Positions 10,411 through 22,906 of a stretch of DNA of 64,000 nucleotides are shown one piece after another. The stretch covers positions 2,170,001 through 2,234,000 of the forward strand of contig JAHYIO010000037.1 in the NCBI GenBank assembly GCA_020543525.1. The letters run 5' to 3'. The notes under the pieces are model-generated. The model was not told the origin of the DNA, did no database searches, and was given only the letters and a program-made list of their open reading frames with translations. The position numbers and the translations under genes were made by a program. Position 1 is the first letter of the stretch; the number at the start of each line of letters is the position of its first letter. The DNA comes from Coriolopsis trogii (Eukaryota; Basidiomycota; Agaricomycetes; Polyporales; Polyporaceae).

Positions 10411-12201
10411 CTAATCCGCCGTGTAGGCAGGAGGTAGCATGTCCTCCTCGGGGTACATCCGTACCCCAGAGTCGACCGCTCGAAGCGGATGCTCTCCTCT
10501 CCTTCGGTCGACTCTCCGACCCGACGCCGTCTGTACCAGTGCGTGCGCCTGCGAGCGCAACTCTGCAGGAGCAGACCATGGGACCTGCGCGACTTCGTCC
10601 ATGTGTAACCCAGTGAGCGTCGAAGGAGGGGAGACGTCCGTGCTGAAAGATGGAGCGCGTGTTAGTGTGCTCATCGTGTTAGAGAGCGACGCTCGGTTTC
10701 TGTCGTCTCTGCCAGGGGGCAAATGTGGAAGGTCCAGCAAGAGGATGGGCTTCTCTTCGATTTGTGATGGCACGTCCGGTTCGTGGGCAGACTGATCCAG
10801 GACAGCGCCGGTAGATGAGAGGGAAGGTATATGGCGAGGAGAGGGAATAGATTTCTCTATACCCGAAGGCGGAGCGGAGCCCTTCAGTATGATGGTGTCT
10901 GCGAGGTCGGGAGACCCAGCATGCGCCACTATTATATGTCGAAGGTCATCGGCATCAACAAAAATTGCATACGGGGGCTATATCACACCTATGTTGTCGC
11001 TTGGCGACCGAAGAATCTCAACGGTAGTGCTTGCTTCTGACACGCCACCATGTTCTGAGGTAGCGTCGTCTATAGATATTGGTATTTGGCAGTCCAGTAG
11101 TCAGCGGGAATCAAGCGGATTCATATGCAAACTTCTCACCTTGGCGGGCGACACGTCGACGCCGTCTCACGAAGAAAAATACGATGGTGATGATGAGGAG
11201 TAGCAGGCCGCCAATAACGCCCCCTATGATAGGCTCGATTTTCGAGCGGGCGGGCGAAGGCTGCGCGCTCCCACCTCCATTGCCCCTTCCATTGCCATCG
11301 CGATTCCCGTCTCCGCTCCCGCCCATAGCTCCCGAGGTGACGCTAGCATGCGGCAGCTGTGTGTTAGTCTCAGGCCCGTTGCCTACTGTTCAGAAAGGCG
11401 CGGCAACTTGGTGAGAATAAGTTGGGATAACACCGACAGAGACTACGCACCTGCAGAGGTTGATGCGGTTCCGGAAACCCTTGCGATGGCCACACTACTA
11501 GACACAATCGAATGCCAGTGGCTGGGTAGTGAGGGAGTAACCGTCGTGTTCGTAAAATGGCGAGAATCGGACTGAGCTGCAGACTGTGAAAAGTCAGGCG
11601 ACGTTTGCGAGGATGAGCAGTAACGTGATAGGTACATGACTTATAGTCGACATCGGAAGGCTAATTGAGCTTGCACCTTCGAATGACTTCGACAGCAATC
11701 CGGATATTGTCCGCGTCTGCGACGAGTGTTGGGGCGGTGTATGTGTCTCCCCCAGAGACGATTGCACGTCCGGATCCACCAAAAAGTAGTCGAGCCAAAA
11801 AATCTGACCAGGTCCTCCGTTCATGTTCTCAACGCGAATTTCGTGATCGCCAGGGTCTAATCCGCTCTTGCTCATGAACAATTGGCCATATGAGTTGTCT
11901 TCGGAGGGACGTCCGGTAAAATCCACCACGAACTGATTGTCGACGTAGTAGATGCTGACGGGATCCCCGTCCGTGCTGACGATGATTCCGAACACTTGTA
12001 TACTGGAACCTACATAAAGACACATCGCAAGCAGTTATCTCATGGAGGAGCATAGTGAGACTCACCGGTGAACTTCAGCAACGCTGTTGCCTGTTCGTCG
12101 TTCGTCCCATGCCTTGTCCCACCGGAAGCATGCGCGTCTAACTCAGGCATCCATTGGCCTGAGTATTGAACCTGTGGATCGGAATCATCTATACGAGACA
12201 T
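10411..12201 (-). CDS. P4: array-family membrane protein, type-A (PPAY) tail, six exons
   Basis: Exons 12201-12066, 12009-11636, 11583-11451, 11385-11140, 11069-10989 and 10928-10411 give an uninterrupted 495-residue frame, with most junctions in phase 1. Ectodomain: MSRIDDSDPQVQYSGQW, TRHG, SSIQVFG, and FWLDYFLVD. The stalk has a Gly/Asn-rich segment before the TM (about 265-287, IIGGVIGGLLLLIITIVFFFV) and RRRRR. The tail has STLTGLHMDEVAQVPWSAPAE, VDSGVRM and PPAYTAD. The third position of PPxY is Ala, which WW ligands tolerate. An in-frame upstream ATG at 12303 would add a weakly hydrophobic N-terminus and cannot be excluded. The small 81-nt tail exon is symmetric (1-1). Confidence 0.82.
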
Positions 12202-12900
12202 TGGGTGCAGAGCTGGATTGTGCGCTGGTGGGGGCTGTTGAGAGGGAAGAGATGAACCATATCTGAACCGTGCGGCAGAACATATAGCGAGGGTAAGAAA
12301 CAATCATCATCGTGAAGCAGATGGCTGGACCAGGAATCGTGCCCAACGCAGGGAAGTAGACAGGTACGATCATAGGCGATGATGAGCAAACCTATCAGCT
12401 TACCTCGCATGCACTATGAAAGTTGCAATAGGCACCCAAGCCAATCGACGAGTGCAACTACAGCGGAGTAGGCTTCTGGAACAAGAAATCAGAATTTGGG
12501 CTGAGGAAGTGAGGAAGTACAATGGAGATACTGACCGTTGCTCAGTACTGACATTTGGCGGACATGTCCCATCGACAAGTACTGATGTGCTCCTATCAAG
12601 ATCGTACCTTATTCCCAATTTCCCGCATGCAAGAAGCACGGCTAGTAATAGTTGCGCACGAGCATAAAGCGAAGACTTGGATACAACAGGAAGCGTTCTA
12701 CGCTAGGACACGATACATCATGATCTAGACCATGAGAAGACAGTGTGTGATTTACATCGCTCGCAAGTCACCTCTCGTTGTGTGAACCGCCAAAGCACGC
12801 ACCGTAGCTCAGAGCGAAAGCAACAGATACAAGTGGATCGCATTGAATATGTTTGTTATAGCCAGCACCCCCGTTCGGGGTGCTCCTAACAATCTTCGAA
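12202..12900. other. Upstream region of P4, no gene seen
   Basis: About 700 bp between P4's ATG and P5's stop. No convincing coding frame. Confidence 0.45.
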
Positions 12901-14098
12901 CTACGAAGGCAGCGCTTCTGACGCCCTGTTCGGCACGAGTAGAACCTGCGAGGGGCTGTGGACAGTAGACCGTTGCACCTCTGCCATGTCATCGAACTTG
13001 AGGTAGCCGGTGGCCCAATCGTCACCAACGTCGGTGCATGACTCGGCGAACGAGCTAGGACGAGTAACTGCAGGTACAACACATTCGTCAGGGCGTCCTG
13101 TTACCGTGATAGTCCAGAAGACGCACCGGCTGCAGGTGTTGCGTGTTGCCGCCGTATACGAACGACGATAAGCAGAAACACGATAACGACGAGAACTGTG
13201 CCCCCGATCGCACCTCCCACGACGGCCCCTACGTCGATGTGGCTGGCGTGATCTTGTACAGGGTCCAGGGTCGGTCCCGAAGAAGCGATGAGAGTTCTGA
13301 CTGAGGTTGTACCGTGCTCGACGACGGTGGTAAGCGATACCCGAGTGGACACTATCGGCGGAGCGACTTCAGTACCCAAGGAAGAACCAAGGCCGGTCGG
13401 ATCGTGAGCGGCAACGGCCGTAGCGGACAATGGTGTCGTAGGGGATTCAGTGTATGCCCCGCTCATAGAAGCACGTGTTGGAGTGGTCGAATCAGAGCTT
13501 GGGGGCGGAAGCGAGGAAGGCGCGGGGTCGAGAGACTGAGAACCACTATGAGTGGACATGGGAACAGGTGAAGATGCATCAACGCTCGTAGGCGCGGATG
13601 AGTATCCAGACTGGGGAGTCATAAACGTGGATTGAGGCGGCGTAGGCGGGTCAACAATGAAGTAGTCGAGCCACAACATGCTGCGTCCGCTGCACTTCTC
13701 GCAAATGATTTGGAGTCTGTGGACGGGGTAGAACAGCATATGCGCTTCGTAGAGCGTGACATTGAATCCCGAGGATCCAGCGGGTGGGAATAGAGCGGTT
13801 GAGGTGACATTGACTCCGTCAAGTTGGTATATGACTGTAGGTTGGTCTGCTTTGTCGGAAGGGTTCACTATGCCCTTGACAATCACATTCCTCCCTACGC
13901 GACCTGTCAGTGTACTCTCAGAACAAGTCATCAACATGGTCACTCACCGTGGAAGGCAAATGCAACGGATGCCCCATCCGATGTCATCCCATGTCTGGTA
14001 CCGTCGTACGCACCCTCGAATGTAGGGTCATAGTCCCAGTCGCCGGTGTATATGAGATGACTATAATCGGTGTCGTCCACACAGTTAGATGATGTCAT
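12901..14098 (-). CDS. P5: array-family membrane protein, type-B tail
   Basis: Exons 14098-13948, 13903-13127 and 13067-12901 give 364 residues with both junctions in phase 1. Ectodomain: VDDTDYSHLIYTGDWDYD, GTRHG, VGRNVIVKG, QPTVIYQLDG and LWLDYFIVD. Long Ser/Thr/Pro stalk. TM at about 274-297 (GAVVGGAIGGTVLVVIVFLL) then RIRR. The short tail lacks PPxY. It has a different conserved core shared only with P7: S-x-T-D-V-G-D-D-x-x-x-x-Y-L-K-F-x-D, and later L-V-P-N-R-A near the end. This defines tail type B. Function of the tail unknown. Confidence 0.85.
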
Positions 14099-15189
14099 CC
14101 CACGGACAGTCAGGTAGTGAGACGGAGAAGGGCAGAGACGACGGCCAGATACCTTGTAGACGACAAGTATACGAGGACGGGAGACGGCATCAGATCTGCC
14201 ATTGACATGCTATACAATAGGGTACGCCAACGTATCGCTGCGTGAAGGTCGCAGCGGCCTTGCATTTGGTAGTTGAGCTGACTGAGTGCGCGATAGGAGG
14301 AGCGAGGGAACCGCTGTAACGCCGATGGGGCAATACGCCGTAGCTTCAGACGTCTATGCGTCGTTTGTGATGAGCTCGTTGCACATTCCTCGTCGATTGG
14401 GAAGGCGAATTGACAGCGGAGTGGAATCCCGGCGTAGGTTTATTGATTTCGGCAGTTTCCTCGACCGCCTATCTATCAGATACGCAGAGAGTGGGTAGGC
14501 ACCCTTGTCGAGAAGGCAGCCGTTGGGCAGATGTGATGAGGTTGGACAGATCCCGAAGACGAGGTAGTAGGGAGACTAGCAGGGCACTTACTGACCTTGT
14601 CCTAAGAACTCAAACTATCCCCTCGGAAGCTCTCTATACCAGCCCTCTCAAATCTCACTCCTCAGCGGTCCCTTAGAGCTTCTTGAGATGACTTGGTGTG
14701 GGAGTGTTGAACGTTCAGAGAGTACCTCAAGACGGGAAGCAGACTCGGTCATGCCGATAGCGCAATTGCCGTATGCCAGCTGGCAGGAGCTAGGTGTGCG
14801 ATTACCGTCGCTCCTGATATCCATGTGGCTGTTGAGTAAAAGCACATATGAGTAGAGTCGATAGCAAGAGAATCATACGTCGACGAAAGCCGAGGCAAAA
14901 GCATCCGAGTCCGAAATGACGACAAGAGCGTAGCAAACGGCGCGGCGCGCCTCATTAGGTCCGTGGGAACACCGTGTCGGCCCCCACTAAGACTTAAGTT
15001 CTTGCTGAACTTGCTCAATTGACGTCCTGGATCGCAAGCTCGCCGTCTGGGACCCAAATCTTGTCAAGCCAGCACGCCTTCAGAACCCGTCCATGGAGCA
15101 GGGTTAACCAGACATCTAAGACTACCATTCCGAGTCGCACTTCGCACAAAACTGAGGCTGGCCATATGCCCACCCTACACATGTTACAC
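14099..15189. other. Upstream region of P5, no gene seen
   Basis: No array motif or other recognisable coding sequence. Short frames on both strands only. Confidence 0.4.
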
Positions 15190-15480
15190 TCTCAATCTGC
15201 GACTATTGCTCCGAGATGCTCCTCAGGTTCTGAGTCGACAGTGCTCTGCGAGTGCCCTCCGCAGTTTGATAATCTCGCGTTGTCTGCCTCGAATATGAGC
15301 CTCGCCATAATGCATTCGCACAACCGCGTACGGACGTTCACATCCACCGTCTTGCCTACCGACACTCCGCGCGAGAGCAAGGGTGTTCTCCAGCGCACGA
15401 GCTGGCCATGCTTCCCTTGCGTGCAGACCGTGGACCCCGTGGCTTCGCGATAACACTCGAAATACATCGAGCACAGTCAG
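15190..15480 (-). pseudogene. Degenerate type-A tail relic 5
   Basis: Minus-strand reading gives GVHGLHAREAWPARALENTL followed by an A-L-A-R-S-V-G-R-Q segment, matching G-L-H-x-x-E-V then R-A-x-S-x-L-N-A-V of type-A tails. In another frame it ends TVDSEPEEHLGAIVAD, where intact tails have V-D-S-G-L-R-M-x-x-E-P-E-D-x-L-P-P-P-Y. The SGLRM and PPPY residues are gone. Several indels; not functional. Confidence 0.55.
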
Positions 15481-16806
15481 CAGGCGCGTTTCGAGCCTCC
15501 GACGTATGGGATGACATGGCCGATGTCTCCAGAGTCGTGGAGGTGTACTAGCAGGGCGCATTCGTGGACGGATGATTTGAACGCTCCCGAGGCCAGGTCC
15601 TGATCCGCAACGGCGATTCCGGCAGGGTCTGGTGTTCAGATAGTATGGTCGGAGGTCAGCATATACATCATACATCCAATCGTCCATGATGCACACCTGT
15701 TGTAGTTGCAGCGGGCGTAGCTAGAGCCGCAGTAGATGGTTTCAATTCCGCACGCAAGTTTGTAACGAGCTTCGTAGTGAACGCTGCGTACTGAGGGTCT
15801 GCGACGTCCTCCCAGCCAGCCTCTCTGAGGGTGCTTTCGACAGCGGACGTCGTAATCGTTAGCGTCACTGGGTGCGGTCGCGGTTTAGGGACACATTTGG
15901 TCTCGAATTTCGGGCCAGTGATCACCAAAGAGTACGGGGGCCATCGTCGGTGACTGTGAGACGTAGAGGATTAATCAAGGGAGACGGAGACGACCTTTCC
16001 GGTGAGCCATTTGCCGACGTCAAACTTCTTGACGGTACCTGGTAGTTGAGCTATCGACGAGTGAGTATACATACAAAAGTGAGGAAGTGCTCACGAAGCA
16101 CGCCTTGATCCTGTTGCGAGTGGTAGAGGATGTCGAGCACGCCCATCAAGTATGCTCTCTCCAACGCCTCGTGCTCCTCCGGGCCTACATGGACCTTGTC
16201 CTAGTCCCGAGGCAAGTGCGATTCATGAACCTTCCCGTAGAGGCTGTGGATCTTGCGTAAACGGTCAAGGAGTCATCGAAGTCGATCCTGAACCTTCATT
16301 TGCACCTTCTCGTTCTGTGCGAGGATGAACGACGGGGCTCCTCTCCAAATACAGAGGCAGGCTTGGAGGCCACGGCGACAGCCTGCTGTTGCGGTTCATC
16401 CAGCAAGAGTCGTGAAGATATGAGTATAGCGTTGGTGCAGTTTGTCCCAGTTGACGCCGGGATCGGCCACCACAGCCTGAGGTAGCGGTAATCGGCGGTC
16501 ATCAAGTTCGTGAAGGCCGCAGGGGAGCAGGACAAGGTATTCGCTCGGAAGTAGCCCACTCGTGGGAATGGGAAGTAGACATAGGCATGAGGGGTAGATG
16601 AGGGAGCTGAGGGTAGTACGAGACTCTGACTCGAATACAATATGGCTCAGCCTCTCCCGGCCCGGGTAACCCGTGGCCAGCGTTTGAGCTTTCTTGCTCT
16701 CAACAACGGTCGAGCCCACATCCATCTCGCAATCTACAGTCTCTAGGCAAGGGACTTCACCGTGTCGACAGTCGGAGTACCAAGAGAGCCATTTGTTGTT
16801 GGACAT
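15481..16806 (-). pseudogene. Decayed multi-exon gene of unknown function
   Basis: Minus-strand fragments look like former coding sequence but do not join into one frame. From 5' to 3' they are: a start MSNNKWLSWYSDCRHGEVPC near 16.8 kb; a helical segment with N-W-D-K-L-H-Q-R-Y near 16.45 kb; G-P-E-E-H-E-A-L-E-R-A-Y-L-M-G-V-L-D near 16.15 kb; QLPGTVKKFDVGKWLTGKVV near 16.0 kb; and an L-R-E-A-G-W-E-D segment near 15.8 kb. Stops and frameshifts separate them. It is not an array-family member. I cannot name the family. The ordered fragments over 1.2 kb argue for one pseudogene rather than chance frames. Confidence 0.45.
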
Positions 16807-17049
16807 TGAAGAGCCTGCCTCCCTCAGTGGTTTGTGATACCAAGATGTATGTTATTGCCCAGTGAGTCTGAGTACATCGCTGCGTCTAGATTCGCCCTCG
16901 TCCTCCTGGTCTTCGAATTGACGAGCTCTTGACACCTTCTCAGAAAGCAAGTAGCGTAGAGTCATTCTAGATACCTCGAGACGATGAAGAGTCGAGGACT
17001 CGGAGACGTGGTGCCTCCGCATTCCGCGTTCGTACCGCAAATGTTAGCT

Positions 17050-18125
17050 TCAGTGGGGTCCTTGCAAATGCAGGGCGAATCGTTGAGATCCAGATGAGAC
17101 GGGCAGATCGGAGCCAGCTTCGGCGGTGACGAGATTGGCTTGTGAGGTTGCGCTCATCCCTTCGGAGACGCCTGAGTGATGTTATGAGCATCGAAGGGCG
17201 AGGGGAAGTCATGAGTCTTTGTACTTACCTAGCGACCGCTTCTCTCTCTGTCTCCTGATCCTCAAACACGCAAAGACAGTGCCGGCACATATAGCTATGA
17301 ATACAAGAGCGGCCAGACAAATGATCAAAATGGAGAACCCGTTTGACCGTGGCGGATCCAGGCCGCCGCCTTCCGCTGCATCCGCCGTCGCGATCGGATT
17401 CGTACCTCCACTATCGTTCCCTGACTCGATGGGTGAAGTGGGAGCAACGCTCGGGACATCTGGTGGCAGGAACGATGAGGCTATGGGTGTGTTCGGGATA
17501 CCGGTCCGGCTGGTCGCAGACGAGACATCTGGTGGCAGGAACGATGAGACTGAGAGAGTCGTAGAGTACAGGAGTGGATCGTCGGTATACGCCACAGAAT
17601 CCGACGGAATGGCAGTCGGAGTCGTAGGCGGGATATCGGGAGCGAGCGCGAACTCGTTGATGATGAAGTAGTCGAACCAGAAAGTCGAGTTGACGGGAGT
17701 GGGCCGAGTAGTGACTGTGATTGTGTGTTCGCCAAGCACGAGATCCTCGGCGTTGAAGTACCTGACGCTGAGTCTCGGGCTGTTGGCAGGGGTAAGCGGG
17801 GCGGAGTAGACTTTCACGAGCACGTCGTCCAGGTGGTACTCGGTAACAGGCTGTCCGTACTCGTCTGAGCTTAAGAGTGACCCGTAGATTTGGACACCCG
17901 ACCCTGAGCGTGCAACGAACTCAGTATTGGAGCGAGGCAGAGCAGCATACTTGGACACGACCCACCTTTGAACCTGAGAGACACCGTCGAACCCGCTGTC
18001 AGAGCACCATGTATGCTGCCTGACGCTCCTCCATAAACTGGTCCTGGATTACCCTGAATATCGTTCAGTACTGTCCAGGACCCGGAGTATTGCACTTCGG
18101 GATCTGAGTCCTCTACAGTGCGCAT
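17050..18125 (-). CDS. P6: array-family membrane protein, short type-C tail
   Basis: Exons 18125-17966, 17903-17229 and 17171-17050 give 318 residues, both junctions phase 1. Ectodomain: TVEDSDPEVQYSGSW, SGSGVQIYG, Q-P-V-T-E-Y-H-L-D-D and FWFDYFIIN (Phe replaces the usual Leu). The stalk contains two copies of SSFLPPDV with near-identical DNA, a recent internal duplication. TM at about 244-267 then RIRRQREKR. The last exon encodes only about 40 residues, Ser/Ala-rich, without PPxY or the type-B core (tail type C). ATG at 18125 starts directly before the ectodomain. An upstream in-frame ATG at 18152 adds nine residues. Confidence 0.8.
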
Positions 18126-19322
18126 GTCGCGTATTCCTGGGGTCCATACCATTCATGAATCAGTGAGTGACTAGAAAACTTGATGAGTAAGGCATGGATG
18201 CATACCACCAAGGGTGCGCTGCAAGTCGGAATGTTTTACAAGCACCAAAATCGTCGCTTGAAGCATAAATCGTTGGAAACTGGCGTTAACGGAACTGTTG
18301 GTTCTCATGCATGTGACAGCTCGACGCCGTGTGAGACCTTCTTGAGATCCCTGGTACCTGACAGCGAGGGCAGGGACCCATTGACGAGCTTCTCTTTCAA
18401 GCTGCCAGAGAGATACGCTCGAGTCAGTTGCGAAAAAGCGCTTTTGCGTCCAGAGTCAGAATACATGGAACATACAGGAGCCAGCGTAAAAGGAGCGTGA
18501 GGTGACCAATGACTACAGTAGTCGCGAGGAGGGAGAGTGGGATGAGGGCGAGAGCAGCTCCGTGGAGGCTCGGGCGCTGAGAAGAAGGCGAGGGTCGTCC
18601 AACCGTCTCGCCCGGGGTTCGCGACGACGCCCATGCGGATGAGGATGGCGATGAACTGTCATGGACTCCATGCGTGACCTATAGGATTGGTAGCTTCTAG
18701 CTCTACAAATCCCTGACCCTGTGAGTGCATGACGGCACAGACGAGCGGCGGCAGGTTCGGAACCTTACGCACAGCAACATGACGCGCTGAGGATGTGCCT
18801 CGTGTTTGTCCACAGAATATGTCGGGAACTAAGCAACGCCCTGGCCTACTGTGGGGCGTGTCTCGGGTTGATAACCGCCAGACGAGCTTCGGGTGTGTAT
18901 AGCGGAGTAGCATTCAAGTCCATGTTGGTACAATTGACGAACTGGTTGCGCTTGATAGCGTAGCTTGTAAGAAAACCGGGGAAGGCATCCGACGTACCAA
19001 AGCATATTGCTCCGCGCAGCGCAACTGTTCCAACTGGGAACTACATCGCTCTGTAAGTTTGACTCTTGTCGTTCCGATAATGGCATCAAGGCGAGAGATA
19101 CAACAGGGTATAAATGGAAGGAAGGACTATACAGAGCAGGTCGGTAGGTACGCGAGGGTACGCAGTATCACGGCATGCCTGGATGCGTAGCGTAGCGTTA
19201 GTGAAAACGACGAACAAACGCGATAGGACTCATACCGTTGAGAAAAGCGTTAACTAAATACGATTGAAAGAGCGGAATGCGGTTTGCGCGCCTCGAGCCA
19301 GCGAGGCGCCTTCCTCCTAAAC
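18126..19322. other. Upstream region of P6, no gene seen
   Basis: About 1.2 kb with only short unsupported frames. Confidence 0.4.
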
Positions 19323-20521
19323 CTACTCAAAAGCGAACGGCGCCACGGCAGCCCTATTAGGCACGAGTGGGTCCTGCGATGCGTTGTGGTGGGCGCCCAT
19401 AGGTTGCTGCACCTCTAGGTCCTCGAACTTCAAGTAAGCCGGGGAGAAATCGTCGCCAACGTCCGTATATGACATGTCGTCCGCGATCGAACGAGGGCGA
19501 GCCACCGCTAGTAACGGATACTATTAGCACAGCGCGTGATAGAGAAGATCAGCACAACGCACCAGACGCGGTGGTAGCATTATATCGTCGGCACATGTAC
19601 AGAAGCAGTTGCACGATTACGATGATGCAGACCGCTCCACCTATTACTCCTCCCACAATCGCTCCTATGTTCATATGGTGTATGTCTTGAGCAGGAGACG
19701 GGTTCGATCCCTGCGACGTGGTACCAACCCCGCCCACTTCTGAGATGGTCACAAGGCTGGACGACGATGACGCTGTTATTGAGCCTGGAGATAGATATAC
19801 GGAAAGTGTGGAACCATTCGAGGTGGAGGTAACGGTTTCCACAAGGGCCAAAGTGGCCGAGGTGTGCGTGCTCGGTGTTCCAGTCGGAGAATTGACTGGA
19901 GCTCTGTCAGGATGGCTTCCAGAGAAAATGGATGGAGATGGAAGGACTGTGGGGGTAGGAGAATTAGTATTCACGGTAGTGAGAGTAGTGTTCTGAGGGA
20001 CGCTGAGGCTCATAGACGGGAGTGAGGAGGTTGAAGCTGGTGTCTGCGCTGGCGGAGGTTCAGGGTCACCCGGTACATCGAAGACCAAGTAATCAAGCCA
20101 GAATTTGCTGCGTTGCTTGCCCTTCTGGTACGTGATGACGAGTCTATGGTTTTCGTTCGAAAGATTATGAATTGCGCAAAATGTCACATTCAGTTGCAAT
20201 TGGCCGGAGGTGGAGGCTGTGGCACCGGGGAGTGGGCGTCCATCGATCTCATACGTTGTCGCAGGCATGCCACTTCCGTCGGCGGGGTCCCATATTCCTA
20301 CCACAGTGACACCGGTGCCTGGCAACTCTGGTGAGCCAGTTCACCAGCACAAGCTATAGCAACTTCTACGTACCGGTGAAGGCGAACGCGACCCATGCGC
20401 CTGCTGTATTGGTTCCATGCCTAGTACCGTCTACCGTATTCTGGAGACTGGTATCGAAATCCCAGTCACCATGATAATCAAGCCTGGCGTCGGTGTCGTC
20501 CACCACATTGGTGGAGTACAT
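19323..20521 (-). CDS. P7: array-family membrane protein, type-B tail
   Basis: Exons 20521-20374, 20318-19563 and 19507-19323 give 362 residues, phase 1 at both junctions. Ectodomain: NVVDDTDARLDYHGDWDFD, GTRHG, TGVTVVGIWDPADGSG, P-A-T-T-Y-E-I-D-G and FWLDYLVFD. It is the closest relative of P2's ectodomain. The stalk is Ser/Thr-rich. TM at about 267-290 (GAIVGGVIGGAVCIIVIVQLLL). The tail shares with P5 the S-Y-T-D-V-G-D-D-F and Y-L-K-F-E-D core and P-L-V-P-N-R-A, then ends AVAPFAFE. It lacks PPxY. TM and tail thus group with P5 while the ectodomain groups with P2. Confidence 0.86.
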
Positions 20522-21690
20522 TTTCGGAGAGGGTTAGAGGGGCAAGGATGACGTGGGGCGGACGCGATGCAGGTCTCGCGAGGTCACGGATACCCCAGGA
20601 TACAGACGTCGTCGACCCACTTTCTTGACAGCCATCGGAGATCGGAGAAGCTATGCCATGGGGACAGTCCATCACGTCGTACCGAAGCCGCAGCGTGGAC
20701 GCCTCGTTCATTGTTCAGATGGGGGTCGCAGCGAGGGAAGTCGAGGTAGTGCCAACGTCGCGATATAACGCGGGAACTTACCGACGCAGCGTATCATGAC
20801 CTGACTCACCTGACAGCAGACCACAAAGGCAATTCCCTAAGAGTAAATATTGACGGATCCAGCCCACGTCTTGCCTGCGACCGCCATCGATTGGAGAGGC
20901 GGAGGCGAGCCAGGCAGCGAGAACGTTCATATCAGGAGCTTCTTCGACGTCGCATCTGTCAAGCCTTCAAGAGACTCCTTGTAGGAGGGTATCGAGCTGA
21001 TGGATGATGGACAGATGCATGGGTCGCGAGGAGATCTGTAACGCAAGTAGACATACCTATTTCATCCTTTGCCAAATCTGCCCTCTCTCTGCAGAGGCCT
21101 AACCGAGCTGTGAGTTCATGTCCTTGCCATCCTCAGGCGATTCCAGGCTGCCGTAGCAAGCCTTCGGGGCGGCTTAGCGGTTGTACGTGCTGCCGAGCAG
21201 GGTAGTTTCGTGGTCATCCCCCCATTTGTTCCCGAGAGCTTGAGAGCGATAACATAATGGATAAGGCAGAAGTACGTTCAAGAGCACACGCAGTCCATAC
21301 GACAGATGCTGATGCATGATGGCCAAGGCATTGGAAGGAAGCTGAGGACAAGAAGCAAGGAACGAGGAACGACGGACGGCCCAAAGTCCCTGCGGCCCGC
21401 TTAGGGCTCGTGGGAATATCGGGTCGCCGAACCACGCCGAACCGCAGGTCGCGGCGCCTACATGACTACCAACACCCGAATGACGAGCAGCACAAGTAAT
21501 TCACAGCGAATACATACATCTGACGGGAAGAAGAGCTACAAAAAAGGGTTCGACGACGTCGAGACTCCAGTACAAGTATCATGTAGTAGGACGCACAACC
21601 CGTAGCACCAAGTCACGTATACTCCGAGTCGTCAATAAACTCTGCACGCATAATGATACGATCGTTCCGTAACGAGGGTTGACACAGAAG
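20522..21690. other. Upstream region of P7; first 0.5 kb duplicated upstream of P2
   Basis: No gene seen. The first 450-500 bp resemble the sequence upstream of P2 in order and spacing. The rest is unremarkable. Confidence 0.5.
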
Positions 21691-22906
21691 TTATGAGTAT
21701 TTGGTATGAACTCTCTCCATGAAGGGGTTGGAAGCCATAGGAGTCAGACCGTACTGAGTCGGAGGAGCATCGGGGATAATGTTAGGGGAAGAGAACTCCG
21801 TCATGCCCGGCGATGCGGGGTACTTCGACCCCGCCCATGCTTCACCAGCGACCATATCGTTGCCGTTCCAAGCGAGGTCGTTGTCACTCGGGTATATGAC
21901 TATGACAGCAAGCTCGTCAGCGGGTCTAAGTCGCGAACCGTAGAAGTGCGAGCAGCTCACTGTCGCTGTCGCGTCGCGAGCGACGATTCCTCCGAACGAG
22001 TGCGTATATGACGACGCATGCAATGACGAGGAGGCAGGCAAAGACACCCCCCACAATGGCAGCGGTGTTCGGGTGGCTTCCACTCTGAGCCAGATTCTCC
22101 CTTGCGTCGCCGGAGGAGTTGCTCGAGGGGACACTGCCATCGGTCGTAGTTATTGACGTAATCTGGGTCCCGGGGTTTATCAGCACTGTATCGGTGGACC
22201 GACCTGCTGATTGCAGGGTTGAAACAGTATGAGGGAGATGCGTAGTTTCATCCCCGAAGACAGTAGATGTGGCGATGGAAGAAGTGGCGGAAAGCACGGG
22301 TGACAGGAAGGACGAGCTCGTCAGTTGAGAACTTGGAAGCGTTACGAATACGGAAGATGATGCAGATGTCGTTGGAGTGGTCGAGGATAAGGCTACACTT
22401 GTAGTGTCGCTTGATTGTGAAGATATCGGACCGCCGGGAAACGATTCCACCACGAAATAATCCAGCCAGAATGTGCTCGGTTTTGATCCATCCAGGGTGG
22501 TGATTACCAGAACAGGGGGGGTACCGAGAGGTGAGAGTGACGAGATTTTGAACTTGGCGAACGAAACGTTGTACATTTGCCGTGTGGTCTCAGGCGCTCT
22601 GAACGTCTTGGTGACACCATCAAGCTCAAATGTTGCGCCAGACAGGCCGTTGCCGGGGTTCAGTACACCGAACACCTCTATGCTGTCGCCCCCTGATTTT
22701 CGTTTTTTGACAAAGTCTGTTTGTGAACTACTCATCGAGAATAGATTCTGGTACATACTATTGAGAGTAAGCGTGGCGATCTCCCCTGATGAGGTCGAGC
22801 CATGTGCTGAGCCGTCGTGGGCTCCGGGGAGAGATTCAGAACTCCAATCGCCTACGTATTGCACTTTAGGATCGTTGTCGTCGATGAGGTCCTGCTGGCG
22901 AGGCAT
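21691..22906 (-). CDS. P8: array-family membrane protein, type-D tail
   Basis: Exons 22906-22759, 22692-21961 and 21899-21691 give 362 residues, phase 1 at both junctions. The 66-nt first intron has no stop, so retention would also be in frame. Ectodomain: LIDDNDPKVQYVGDW, a diverged S-A-H-G in place of TRHG, DSIEVFG, F-E-L-D-G and FWLDYFVV. Long Ser/Thr stalk. TM at about 259-283 (AAIVGGVFACLLVIACVVIYAL) then RRNRRSRR. The tail is unique in this window: acidic/aromatic, with P-D-A-P-P-T-Q-Y-G-L-T-P near the end. P-P-T-Q-Y is one residue too long for a canonical PPxY. Confidence 0.84.

Noticed and set aside
13314..13571. Plus-strand frame over P5 stalk
   Set aside because: Mirror of the Ser/Thr-rich stalk; no independent support.
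21811..21830. P-P-T-Q-Y in P8's tail as a PPxY motif
   Set aside because: There are two residues between PP and Y, so it does not fit the WW ligand consensus.
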